A stretch of DNA of 64,000 nt, from the NCBI RefSeq assembly GCF_021545335.1, contig NZ_CP089312.1, forward strand, positions 7,502,001 to 7,566,000. The letters run 5' to 3'. Shown here in pieces: positions 51,172 to 60,102 of this stretch. Under the pieces are notes generated by a model. The model searched no databases and had not been told where the DNA came from. It saw only the letters and a program-made list of their open reading frames with translations. Every line of letters starts with the position of its first letter. The stretch's first letter is position 1. A program made the translations under genes and the position numbers. The DNA is from Streptomyces sp. GQFP (GTDB taxonomy: Bacteria > Actinomycetota > Actinomycetes > Streptomycetales > Streptomycetaceae).

Positions 51172-51186
51172 TTACTCGCGAGTTAA
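51172..51186. promoter_or_regulatory. Palindromic operator candidate
   Basis: TTACTCGCGAGTTAA contains a perfect palindrome ACTCGCGAGT (51174-51183) with near-symmetric flanks. It lies about ten bases downstream of the predicted start, the position for a repressor such as a TetR-type fatty-acid regulator. Confidence 0.5.
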
Positions 51187-51239
51187 ACAAGACCGCAAAT
51201 GAGCCAGCCGCCGCACTGCCGCGGGCCCCGGAGGATGTC

Positions 51240-53114
51240 GTGAGCGACACACAGACCTTGATCGAGAACCGTCCGCCGTCCGTGGCGGGTCTTTTCCTGG
51301 ATCGCGTGGCCGCCACGCCGGAAGCCGAGGCCTACCGTTACCCGGTGCCCCCGGCCTCCGGTGAGGGCCTCGACGACTGGAAGTCGCTGACCTGGGCGCA
51401 GGCCGCCGAACGCGTGTACGCCATCGCCGCCGGGCTCATCGAACTGGGCGTACAGCCGGAGCAGCGCGTCGCGCTCGCCTCCGCCACCCGCGTCGAGTGG
51501 ATCCTCGGTGACCTCGGCATCATGTGCGCCGGCGCCGCCACGACCACGGTGTATCCGCAGACCAACACCGACGAGTCGGCCTTCATCCTCGCCGACTCCG
51601 CCAGCAAGGTGCTGATCGCCGAGGACGCGACCCAGCTCGCCAAGGCCCAGGAGAAGCGCGCCGAGCTGCCCGAACTCACCCATGTCGTGGTCATCGACCC
51701 GGCCGGTGTCGAGACCGGCGACGGGGTGCTCACCCTCGCCGAGCTGGAGCAGCGCGGTGCCGCGTATCTGGAGAAGAACCCGGACCTGATCAAGGAGCGG
51801 GTCGGGGCCATCACGAAGGACCAGCTCGCGACCCTCATCTACACCTCCGGCACCACCGGCCGCCCCAAGGGGGTCCGGCTGCCGCACGACAACTGGTCGT
51901 ACATGGCGAAGGCGATCGCCGCGACCGGGCTGATCAGCGCCGAGGACGTCCAGTACCTGTGGCTGCCGCTCGCGCACGTGTTCGGCAAGGTGCTGACCTC
52001 CGGCCAGATCGAGGTCGGACACGTCACCGCCGTCGACGGCCGCGTCGACAAGATCATCGAGAACCTGCCGGTCGTACAGCCGACGTACATGGCCGCTGTG
52101 CCGCGCATCTTCGAGAAGGTCTACAACGGGGTCGCGGCCAAGGCGCGGGCCGGCGGCGGCGCTAAGTTCAAGATCTTCCAGTGGGCCTCCGGGGTCGCCC
52201 GTGAGTACGCCAAGGCCAGCCAGGACAACTTCCGGCGCACCGGCGCCGCCTCCGTGCCCTTCGGTCTCGCCGCGAAGCACAAGGTCGCCGACGCGCTGGT
52301 CTTCGCGAAGATCCGCGAGGCTTTTGGTGGCAACCTGCGTGCGTGTGTCTCCGGGTCGGCCGCCCTCGCGCCCGAGATCGGGTTCTTCTTCTCCGGCGCC
52401 GGTATTCACATCCTGGAGGGCTACGGGCTCACCGAGTCCTCTGCCGCGTCCTTCGTCAACCCCGGTGAGGCGTACCGGACCGGTACGGTCGGCAAGCCGC
52501 TGCCCGGCACGGAGGTGCGGATCGCGGACGACGGGGAGATCCTGCTGCGCGGGCCCGGCATCATGGAGGGTTACCACGGGCTGCCCGAGAAGACGGCCGA
52601 AGTGCTGGAGTCCGACGGGTGGTTCCACACCGGTGACATCGGGGAGCTGTCTCCGGACGGGTATCTGCGGATCACCGACCGGAAGAAGGACCTGATCAAA
52701 ACGTCGGGCGGGAAGTACATCGCGCCGGCGGAGGTGGAGGGGCAGTTCAAGGCGGTCTGCCCGTACGTCTCCAACATCCTCGTCCACGGGGCCGACCGGA
52801 ACTTCTGCACCGCCCTCATCGCGTTGGACGAGCCGTCCATTCTGGGCTGGGCGAAGGACAACGGGCTTGAGGGGAAGTCGTACGCGGAGGTTGTGGGTTC
52901 GGCGGGGACGGTGGCTCTCATCGAGGGGTACGTGACGGAGCTGAATGCGGGGCTTCAGCGGTGGCAGACCATCAAGAAGTTCCGGTTGCTGCCTCGGGAT
53001 CTTGATGTGGAGCATGGGGAGATCACGCCGAGTCTGAAGTTGAAGCGGCCGGTTGTTGAGCGGGAGTACAAGTATTTGATTGATGAGATGTATGTGGGGG
53101 CTCGGGAGGCCTAA
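51240..53114 (+). CDS. AMP-dependent long-chain acyl-CoA synthetase
   Basis: A 624-residue ANL-superfamily ligase. The P-loop-type motif is LIYTSGTTGRPKGVRLPHDN near residues 198-217, the AMP motif is GYGLTESSA near 395, and the hinge GYLRITDRKKDLIKTSGGKYIAP near 474 is diagnostic of long-chain acyl-CoA synthetases. It makes acyl-CoA from fatty acid, ATP and CoA. GGAGGA precedes the GTG. The gene lies alone behind a palindromic operator, so it may be induced by acyl-CoA. Acyl chain length cannot be told. Confidence 0.92.
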   Translation: MSDTQTLIENRPPSVAGLFLDRVAATPEAEAYRYPVPPASGEGLDDWKSLTWAQAAERVYAIAAGLIELGVQPEQRVALASATRVEWILGDLGIMCAGAATTTVYPQTNTDESAFILADSASKVLIAEDATQLAKAQEKRAELPELTHVVVIDPAGVETGDGVLTLAELEQRGAAYLEKNPDLIKERVGAITKDQLATLIYTSGTTGRPKGVRLPHDNWSYMAKAIAATGLISAEDVQYLWLPLAHVFGKVLTSGQIEVGHVTAVDGRVDKIIENLPVVQPTYMAAVPRIFEKVYNGVAAKARAGGGAKFKIFQWASGVAREYAKASQDNFRRTGAASVPFGLAAKHKVADALVFAKIREAFGGNLRACVSGSAALAPEIGFFFSGAGIHILEGYGLTESSAASFVNPGEAYRTGTVGKPLPGTEVRIADDGEILLRGPGIMEGYHGLPEKTAEVLESDGWFHTGDIGELSPDGYLRITDRKKDLIKTSGGKYIAPAEVEGQFKAVCPYVSNILVHGADRNFCTALIALDEPSILGWAKDNGLEGKSYAEVVGSAGTVALIEGYVTELNAGLQRWQTIKKFRLLPRDLDVEHGEITPSLKLKRPVVEREYKYLIDEMYVGAREA

Positions 53115-53162
53115 GGGGGTGGGGTGCGGGGAGTGGTGGCGGGTGCGGGTTGTCCGTGGCTT

Positions 53163-53185
53163 GTCGCGCAGTTCCCCGCGCCCCT
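53163..53185. repeat. Intergenic repeat family R2, copy 2
   Basis: Identical over 23 bases to 27506-27528 and again placed between convergent genes (acyl-CoA ligase and response regulator), five bases from the response regulator stop. Confidence 0.75.
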
Positions 53186-53190
53186 AGAGG

Positions 53191-53766
53191 TCAGACTTCC
53201 CGCCGCCTGTTTATCAGGCGGCGTAGGTCTTGGATCCGGCTCAGCAACTCCTCGGTGCTCGGCGGGTTCTCGTTGGACAACTGGACCTCCAGGTCCGCCA
53301 GTTGCGCGCCGATCTCGGCGTCGCCCGCCTGCTCCCTGCTGAGCATGCGTTCCAACTGCTGGTTTTTTCTGTGCAGGTCCAGGAAGACCGTGACCTTTGC
53401 CCGTAGCACCCAGGGGTCGAACGGCTTCGTCAAGTAGTCGGCTGCGCCTGTGGCGTAGCCGCGGAAGGCGTAGCCCGCGTCGGAGTCCGTGCCTGTCAGG
53501 AAGATGATGGGGACGTCTTTCGTCTGGTCCAGGCGTTTGATGTTGGCGGCTGTTTCGAAGCCGTCCATGCCTGGCATCCGGATGTCCAGGAGGACGACCG
53601 CGAAGCGGCGGCGGAGCAGGGCCTTCATCGCCTCCTCGCCCGAACGGGCGCGCACCAGCGGCTCGTTGAGGGAGGCCAGTACCGCCTCCAAGGCGATCAG
53701 GTTGTCCTCCATGTCGTCGACCAGGAGGATGCCGGCGCGGTCGTCCGTCGTTATCTCAGGGCTCAT
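53191..53766 (-). CDS. Response regulator with C-terminal coiled coil
   Basis: A 191-residue protein. The receiver domain has Asp17/Asp18 (LLVDDMEDN), the phosphorylation site Asp61 (VVLLDIRMPGMDG), Thr91 (FLTGTDS) and Lys114 (TKPFDP). After residue 125 comes a charged helix that is probably a coiled coil (DLHRKNQQLERMLSREQAGDAEIGAQLADLEVQL); there is no DNA-binding domain. It starts 12 bases after the hybrid kinase and is surely co-transcribed with it. Output is likely by protein contact rather than DNA binding. Confidence 0.92.
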   Translation of the reverse strand: MSPEITTDDRAGILLVDDMEDNLIALEAVLASLNEPLVRARSGEEAMKALLRRRFAVVLLDIRMPGMDGFETAANIKRLDQTKDVPIIFLTGTDSDAGYAFRGYATGAADYLTKPFDPWVLRAKVTVFLDLHRKNQQLERMLSREQAGDAEIGAQLADLEVQLSNENPPSTEELLSRIQDLRRLINRRREV

Positions 53767-53778
53767 CGTGACCGTGCC

Positions 53779-56700
53779 TCACTCGGTCGCCGTCTTGTCC
53801 AGCGCTTCGCCGTTGGGGCGCTCGGGGTCCAGGAGCGCGCAGACCACGGTCAGCAACTGGTCGACATCGACGGGCTTGGGTACGTAGTCGTTGGCGCCGC
53901 GGGCGATCGACTTCTCGCGGTCACCGGGCATCGCCTTGGCGGTGAGGGCGACGATGGGCAGGTCCGCCCAGCGCGGGGTGCGCCGGACGGCGGAGATCGT
54001 CTCGTAGCCGTCCATCTCCGGCATCATGATGTCCATCAGTACGAGTTCGACGTCCGGGTTGCGCTCCAGCGTCTCGATGCCTTCGCGGCCGTTCTCCGCG
54101 TACAGCACCGGCATCCCGACCCGCCCCAGCACATGGGTGAGCGCGAAGACGTTGCGGATGTCGTCGTCGACGATCAACACCCGCCGCCCGGGCAGGACTT
54201 GGCCCGCCCGGCCCACCTTCCACGCCTCCAGCTTGGTCGGCGCGGGCCAGGAGTCGTCCGTGTCGTGGGCCGTGTAGGGCTCGGTGGACAGCTGCTCGGG
54301 CAGCGCCAGTTGGTGGTCCTTCGGCGTGTTCCCGCTCGGCGTGTGGCCGGGGCTCACGACAGGCACGTACAGGGTGAAGGTCGAGCCCTTGGTCGGCACG
54401 CTCTCGGCGATGATTCTGCCGCCCAGCAGGCCCGCGATCTCCCGGCTGATGGACAGACCGAGGCCCGTGCCGCCGTACTTGCGGTTCGTCGTGCCGTCGG
54501 CCTGCTGGAACGCTTCGAAGATCACCGGGAGTTTCTCGGGGGCGATGCCGATGCCCGTGTCGGAGACGGCGAAGGAGATCACGTCGTCGCTGTTCTCGCG
54601 GGTGTAGAGGTGATCGGGGTCGGTGATCCGGCTGACTCGGAGTTCCACCCGGCCGGTCGCCGTGAACTTGATCGCGTTGGAGAGGAGGTTGCGCAGGATC
54701 TGCTGCAACCGCTGCTCGTCCGAGTACATCTCGCGCGGTACGTCCGCACCGACCGCCACCTCGAACGCGAGCCCCCGGTCGAGGGTGAGCGGGCGGAAGG
54801 TCGCGTGGACGTAGTCGAGGAGCTTGATCAGCGGCAGCTTCTTCGGGCGTACGTCCATCCGGCCGGCCTCGATCTTCGACAGGTCGAGGATGTCGTTGAT
54901 GAGCTGGAGGAGATCCGAGCCCGAGCGGTGGATCGTCGTCGCGAACTGGACCTCCTGGTCGGTGAGATGACCGTCCGGGTTGTCCGAGAGCAGGCGGGCC
55001 AGGATGAGGAGCGAGTTGAGGGGGGTGCGGAGTTCGTGGGACATGTTCGCCAGGAACTCTGATTTGTACTGGGACGATGTCGCCAACAAGGCTGCCTTCT
55101 CCTCCAGTTCCGCGTTCGAGCGCTGCAACTCCGCCTGCTGCTTCTGGAGTTCGTCCGAGCGTTCCTGGAGCTGCATGGCGAGGCGCTGGGACTCGCCGAG
55201 CAGGGACTCCGTACGGGAGTTGGCGATGATCGTGTTGATCGCGACGCCGATCGTGTTCACGAACTGGTCGAAGAACGCCAGGTGGACATCCGAGAAGCGG
55301 GAGAACGAGGCGAGTTCGATCACGCCGAGCAGCTTGTCCTCGAAGAGGATCGGGATGATGACGACGCTGGCCGGGGCCGCCTCCCCCAACCCGCTGTTGA
55401 TCTTGATGTAGTCCGGCGGGGCCTCCTCCACCAGAATCCGCTTCTTCTCGCGCGCCGCCTGGCGGACGAGGCCGTGCACCGGCATCCCGCCCGTGTCGAC
55501 CGTCGCCCCCTGCGCCGAGCCGTATCCGGCGATGAACGCCAGGCCCTTGGCCGGGATCGGCGCGCTCAGGCTGGCGCTGTCCTCGTCCGGGTCGGCCAGG
55601 AAGAACGCGCCGTACTGCGCGTTCACCAGCGGGGTCAGCTCGCGCAGGATCAGGTCGGCGACCTCCATCAGGTCCCGGTGGCCCTGCATCAGGGCGGCCA
55701 GGCGGGCCAGGTTCGACTCCAGCCAGTCCTTCGCGCGGGTCGTCTCACGGAGGTTGGCCACCATCAGGTTGATGTTGTCCTTCAGCTCGGCGACCTCGCC
55801 GCGCGTCTCCACCGAGATGGAACGGGACATGTCTCCCTGGGCCACCGCCGAAGCGACCTCGGCGATCGCGCGGACCTGGGTGGTGAGGTTCAGGGCGAGT
55901 TCGTTCACGTTGGTCGTGAGGCGCTTCCAGGTGCCGTACACGCCCTCGACCCTTGCCTGGCCGCCGAGTTGGCCGTCGATGCCCACCTCGCGGGCCACCC
56001 GCGTGACCTCGGAGGAGAAGGAGGAGAGCGTGTCCACCATCGTGTTGATCGTCGTCTTCAGTTCGAGGATCTCGCCCCGCGCGTCCACGTCGATCTTCTT
56101 CGAGAGGTCGCCCTGGGCCACCGCCGTCGCCACCTGGGCGATGTTGCGGACCTGCGAAGTCAGGTTGTCCGCCATGTAGTTGACGTTGTCGGTCAGGTCC
56201 CGCCAGACCCCGGACACGCCCAACACCTGGGCCCGGCCGCCCAGTCGGCCGTCGGTGCCTACCTCGCGGGCGACCCGCGTCACCTCGTCGGCGAAGGCGC
56301 GCAGCTGCTCCACCATCGTGTTGACGGTGTCCTTCAGTTCGAGGATCTCGCCTCGGGCGTCGACCGTGATCTTCTTCGACAGGTCGCCGTTCGCGACGGC
56401 TGTCGTCACCTGGGCGATGTTCCGTACCTGTGAAGTCAGGTTCAGCGCCATGAAGTTGACGTTGTCGGTCAGGTCTTTCCAGACGCCCGATACACCTCTC
56501 ACCTGCGCCTGGCCACCGAGGTTGCCCTCTGTACCGACCTCGCGGGCTACGCGTGTGACCTCGTCGGCGAACGCGGAGAGTTGGTCGACCATGGTGTTGA
56601 TCGTCGACTTCAGTTCGAGGATCTCGCCCTTCGCCTCCACTGTGATCTTCTTGCCGAGGTCTCCCTGGGCCACGGCCGTGGAGACGAGCGCGATGTTGCG

Positions 56701-57912
56701 GACCTGCGACGTCAGGTTGTCCGCCATGAAGTTGACGTTGTCGGTGAGGTCCTTCCAGACGCCCGACACGCCTCGCACCTGGGCGCGTCCACCGAGGTTG
56801 CCCTCCGTGCCGACCTCGCGGGCCACGCGTGTGACCTCGTCGGCGAAGGCGGAGAGCTGGTCGACCATGGTGTTGATGGTCGACTTGAGTTCGAGGATCT
56901 CGCCCTTCGCGTCGACCGTGATCTTCTGGCTCAGGTCGCCGTTCGCCACGGCCGTCGTGACCTGGGCGATGTTCCGTACCTGTGAAGTCAGGTTCGACGC
57001 CATGAAGTTGACGTTGTCGGTGAGGTCCTTCCAGACGCCCGACACGCCCCTCACTTGCGCCCGGCCGCCCAACTGGCCCTCGGTGCCCACCTCGCGGGCG
57101 ACCCGCGTCACCTCGTCGGCGAACGCGGAGAGCTGGTCGACCATCGTGTTGACGGTCAGCTTCAGTTCGAGGAGTTCGCCGGTCGCCTCGACCGTCACCG
57201 TGCGGGTCAGATCGCCGCGGGCCACCGCCGTGGTCACCAGGGCGATGTCACGGACCTGGGCCGTCAGCCGGGACGCCATTGTGTTGACCGCCTCGGTCAC
57301 ATCACGCCAACTGCCCGACAGACCCTGCACCTTGGCGCGTCCGCCGAGCCGCCCCTCCGTACCGACCTCGCGCGCGACCCGGGTCACCTCACCGGTGAAC
57401 AGCGACAACTGGTCGACCATCTTGTTGACGGCTCTGCCCAGTCGGCGCAGATCGCCGCGCAACTGCCGGTTCCCGTCGTGCAGATCGACCCGCTGGGTCA
57501 GATCGCCGCCGGCCACCGCGTCCAGGACACGCGTCGCGTTCGCCGCGGGAGCCACGAGGGCGTCCAGCAGGCCGTTCACGTCGTTGACGCGGGACGTCCA
57601 GTGGCCCTGGCCGGGGCTCGCGGAGAGCCGCTCGTCGAGGCGACCGTGCCGGATCAGGTCCCGACGTACGCGCTGAACCTCGGAGTTGAAGTGCAGATTG
57701 CGGTCCATGATCTGGTTGAACGCGGAGCTGAGTTCCGCCACCAGACCGTGGCCGGTCTCCGGCACCTTCGCGAAGTTCCCGTCACGGGCCGCCGTCATCG
57801 CGGCGAGCAGCGGACGCAGATCGGATGCCCGCACCTGATCAGATGTCCGAACCTGATCGGATGGCGGATTCTGTCCGTCTTCGAGCACTTGCGTAGCACT
57901 GTTCTCACTCAT
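53779..57912 (-). CDS. Soluble poly-HAMP hybrid histidine kinase
   Basis: A 1377-residue protein with no membrane segment. After about 120 residues come seven tandem copies of a 92-residue unit, each with a HAMP (V-A-x-G-D-[LM]...) followed by a second HAMP-like half (EVTRVAREVGTEGxLGG), to about residue 725. A GAF domain (about 747-897), a coiled coil, the DHp helix with MSHELRTPLN (His near 957), the ATPase domain (LRNLLSNAIKF, DTGIGI, GGTGLGLSI) and a receiver (VLMDIMMPEMDG, Asp near 1292) follow. Start is the ATG at 57912. Similar poly-HAMP kinases occur in fungi (group III). The signal is unknown. Confidence 0.95.
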   Translation of the reverse strand: MSENSATQVLEDGQNPPSDQVRTSDQVRASDLRPLLAAMTAARDGNFAKVPETGHGLVAELSSAFNQIMDRNLHFNSEVQRVRRDLIRHGRLDERLSASPGQGHWTSRVNDVNGLLDALVAPAANATRVLDAVAGGDLTQRVDLHDGNRQLRGDLRRLGRAVNKMVDQLSLFTGEVTRVAREVGTEGRLGGRAKVQGLSGSWRDVTEAVNTMASRLTAQVRDIALVTTAVARGDLTRTVTVEATGELLELKLTVNTMVDQLSAFADEVTRVAREVGTEGQLGGRAQVRGVSGVWKDLTDNVNFMASNLTSQVRNIAQVTTAVANGDLSQKITVDAKGEILELKSTINTMVDQLSAFADEVTRVAREVGTEGNLGGRAQVRGVSGVWKDLTDNVNFMADNLTSQVRNIALVSTAVAQGDLGKKITVEAKGEILELKSTINTMVDQLSAFADEVTRVAREVGTEGNLGGQAQVRGVSGVWKDLTDNVNFMALNLTSQVRNIAQVTTAVANGDLSKKITVDARGEILELKDTVNTMVEQLRAFADEVTRVAREVGTDGRLGGRAQVLGVSGVWRDLTDNVNYMADNLTSQVRNIAQVATAVAQGDLSKKIDVDARGEILELKTTINTMVDTLSSFSSEVTRVAREVGIDGQLGGQARVEGVYGTWKRLTTNVNELALNLTTQVRAIAEVASAVAQGDMSRSISVETRGEVAELKDNINLMVANLRETTRAKDWLESNLARLAALMQGHRDLMEVADLILRELTPLVNAQYGAFFLADPDEDSASLSAPIPAKGLAFIAGYGSAQGATVDTGGMPVHGLVRQAAREKKRILVEEAPPDYIKINSGLGEAAPASVVIIPILFEDKLLGVIELASFSRFSDVHLAFFDQFVNTIGVAINTIIANSRTESLLGESQRLAMQLQERSDELQKQQAELQRSNAELEEKAALLATSSQYKSEFLANMSHELRTPLNSLLILARLLSDNPDGHLTDQEVQFATTIHRSGSDLLQLINDILDLSKIEAGRMDVRPKKLPLIKLLDYVHATFRPLTLDRGLAFEVAVGADVPREMYSDEQRLQQILRNLLSNAIKFTATGRVELRVSRITDPDHLYTRENSDDVISFAVSDTGIGIAPEKLPVIFEAFQQADGTTNRKYGGTGLGLSISREIAGLLGGRIIAESVPTKGSTFTLYVPVVSPGHTPSGNTPKDHQLALPEQLSTEPYTAHDTDDSWPAPTKLEAWKVGRAGQVLPGRRVLIVDDDIRNVFALTHVLGRVGMPVLYAENGREGIETLERNPDVELVLMDIMMPEMDGYETISAVRRTPRWADLPIVALTAKAMPGDREKSIARGANDYVPKPVDVDQLLTVVCALLDPERPNGEALDKTATE
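55829..57486 (-). repeat. Seven-unit 276-bp tandem repeat (HAMP array)
   Basis: Units recur at about 276-base spacing (matching sequence near 55829, 56104, 56380, 56657, 56934, 57210 and, more diverged, 57486). Units 3-6 are nearly identical and encode the DEVTRVAREVGTEG block. High identity invites recombination and changes in unit number. Confidence 0.85.
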
Positions 57913-58013
57913 GGCGGCCCACTTCGGTAACTCGGCGCTTATGGGCGGGGCCAGTCTGTCACTCTGTCCGCGTCCACTGAGGTGCATTCGTCCGAACTGC
58001 TCGGGAGCTGTCG

Positions 58014-60026
58014 ATGGGGGCCATTCCGACGCAACGGGAGACCGTGTCCCGCGCGCCGTCCCGTGCGTCCGGTGCGCCCGCGCGCTGGGGTGTGGACCGG
58101 CGCGCGGTCACCCACGCCACGCTCGGTGGCGGCCCCCTCGCGCCCGGTGCCGCCCGTTGCCTCGTACGCGCGGCCCTCGCCGAATGGGCCCGCCTCGGCC
58201 TGCACGGTGCCGCATCGCTGCCCGAGCGGCTCGTCGACGACGCGATGGTGGTCGTCAGCGAACTCGTCACCAACGCCGTCGTCCACGCGGGGACGGATGT
58301 TGAGCTGGCGTGCCGTCTGGAGACACCGGAGGAGGGGGACGAGGCGGAGGAGGGGGTCGGCGTCGCGCTCGTCGTCGAGGTGTCCGATCACCATCCCTCC
58401 CGCGCGCCCAGGGACGGCGGTGCGGAACTCCCGTACGACATACCGGAGTACGGGCGTGGCCTCCGCCTCGTCTCCGTACTCTCCGAGGCCTGGGGCGTCA
58501 CCTACCGCACCGGCACCAAGACCGTCTGGGCGCGGCTCCCCGCCGAGGGCGTCACGCTCGACGACGACATCGAGACGTATGCCGGCACGCACGCCCTCGG
58601 GCACGGGTTACGGGTCGCCGAGATCCTCGCCCCCGAGCCGCAGCGCGGCGCCCGCGACCAGGAGTGGCTGAACCACGGCGCCCTCTCCTTCCTCGCCGAG
58701 GCCTCCGACCTGCTCGCCGGACAGCTCGACGAGGATCTCGTCGCCGCGCTCACCGGACAGCTCCTCGTGCCGCGCCTCGCCGACTGGTGCGCCGTGTGGC
58801 TGGAGGACGAGTCGATGGGGCGCGGGAGCGGCAGCAGCGTGAGCTGGGGCGACGGGAGCGGCGGGGGAGGTGGGCCGCGGCTCGCTCGGGTCTGGCACAG
58901 CAGCGAGGACCGTATCGAGGAGCTGCGCCGCGCCCTGGAGACGGATCCGCCGCGTACGCCCGACACCACCAGGACCGGACCGGTCCCCGTGCCCTGGCCG
59001 GGCGAGGCGCTCGGCGGGCGCGGGGAGACCGGCGCCGCGCTCGCCTACCGGCTGGTCGCGGGCGGCCGGCCGCTCGGCACGCTGGTCATCGGGCGGGCCG
59101 GGATGATCCGCTTCCCCGACGAGGTCACCGGCCTGGTCGAGGATCTCGGCCGCCGGGTCGCGCTCGCCATCGGCGCCGCCCGCCAGTACGCCCGCCAGGC
59201 CACCATCAGCCGTATCCTCCAGCGCGGGCTGCTGCCCGGCGCGGTCGCTGAGATCCCCGGTGTGAGCAGTGCTCTCGTCTACGAGCCCTGCGACAAGGGC
59301 GGGCCCAGCGGCGACTTCTACGACCTGTTCCCGGCCGGCGACGGCCGCTGGTGCTTCGCCGTCGGCGACGTCCAGGGCAAGGGGCCGGAGGCGGCTGTGG
59401 TGATCGGGCTGGCACGGCCGTGGCTGCGGCTGCTCGCCCGCGAGGGGTATCGGGTCGCGGACGTGCTCGACCGGCTCAACCAGCTGCTGCTCGACGATGC
59501 GACGGAGACGGCGGATGCGGCGGCTCGGGCGTTGGTCGCGGCGGACGGGCGGTCGGCGGTAGCGGCTGCCTCGGGTGTTCCGGGGCCTGTCGCGGTACGG
59601 CCCGGTGAGGGGCCGCAGACCCGCTTTCTCTCCCTCCTGTACGGCGAACTCGTCCCCTTCGACGGAGGCGTGCGCTGCACCCTCGCCTCGGCCGGGCATC
59701 CGCTGCCCCTGGTGCTCCGGGCGAGCGGTGAGGTCCTCACGGTCGCCGAACCGCAGACGCTGCTCGGGGTCGTCGAGGACGAGACGTACACGAGCGAGAG
59801 CTTCGAGCTGCGGCCCGGTGACAGCCTGCTGTGCGTCACCGACGGGGTCACCGAGCGGCGCTGCGGGCCCCGCCAGTTCGACGACGGCGACGGGCTGGCG
59901 AGCGCCCTCTCGGGCTGCGCCGGGCTGAGTGCGCAGCTGATCGCGGAACGTATCCGGCGGCTCGTGCACGAGTTCGGGGAGAAGCCGCCCGAGGACGATC
60001 TGGCGCTGCTGGTGCTGCAGACCTAG
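58014..60026 (+). CDS. HATPase-GAF-PP2C (SpoIIE-type) phosphatase
   Basis: A 670-residue regulator. The N-terminal anti-sigma-type ATPase domain has VVSELVTNAVVHAG near residues 82-95 and YGRGLRLVSVL. A GAF-like middle (WLNHGALSFLAEASDLLAGQLDEDLVAAL onward, about 220-400) follows. The C-terminal PP2C/SpoIIE domain carries SGDFYDLF, VGDVQGKGPEAAVV, CVTDGVTERR and PEDDLALLVLQ, all the metal-binding acids. Such proteins both phosphorylate and dephosphorylate anti-sigma antagonists. It starts 101 bases from the divergent poly-HAMP kinase; GGGAG precedes the ATG. Confidence 0.93.
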   Translation: MGAIPTQRETVSRAPSRASGAPARWGVDRRAVTHATLGGGPLAPGAARCLVRAALAEWARLGLHGAASLPERLVDDAMVVVSELVTNAVVHAGTDVELACRLETPEEGDEAEEGVGVALVVEVSDHHPSRAPRDGGAELPYDIPEYGRGLRLVSVLSEAWGVTYRTGTKTVWARLPAEGVTLDDDIETYAGTHALGHGLRVAEILAPEPQRGARDQEWLNHGALSFLAEASDLLAGQLDEDLVAALTGQLLVPRLADWCAVWLEDESMGRGSGSSVSWGDGSGGGGGPRLARVWHSSEDRIEELRRALETDPPRTPDTTRTGPVPVPWPGEALGGRGETGAALAYRLVAGGRPLGTLVIGRAGMIRFPDEVTGLVEDLGRRVALAIGAARQYARQATISRILQRGLLPGAVAEIPGVSSALVYEPCDKGGPSGDFYDLFPAGDGRWCFAVGDVQGKGPEAAVVIGLARPWLRLLAREGYRVADVLDRLNQLLLDDATETADAAARALVAADGRSAVAAASGVPGPVAVRPGEGPQTRFLSLLYGELVPFDGGVRCTLASAGHPLPLVLRASGEVLTVAEPQTLLGVVEDETYTSESFELRPGDSLLCVTDGVTERRCGPRQFDDGDGLASALSGCAGLSAQLIAERIRRLVHEFGEKPPEDDLALLVLQT

Positions 60027-60102
60027 CGGGCAGGGTGGGCCGTGGGCGGGCCGTGGGTGGGCGTCGGGCGGGTTGTCCCGCCGGTGCTGGACAATGGAGG
60101 GC

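Noticed and set aside
51183..53015. A 610-residue minus-strand frame over the acyl-CoA ligase gene
   Set aside because: The plus strand carries all ANL ligase motifs; the minus frame has none.
55829..57486. CRISPR-like regular repeats
   Set aside because: The 276-base period lies within one reading frame and encodes HAMP domains; there are no short repeats with unique spacers.
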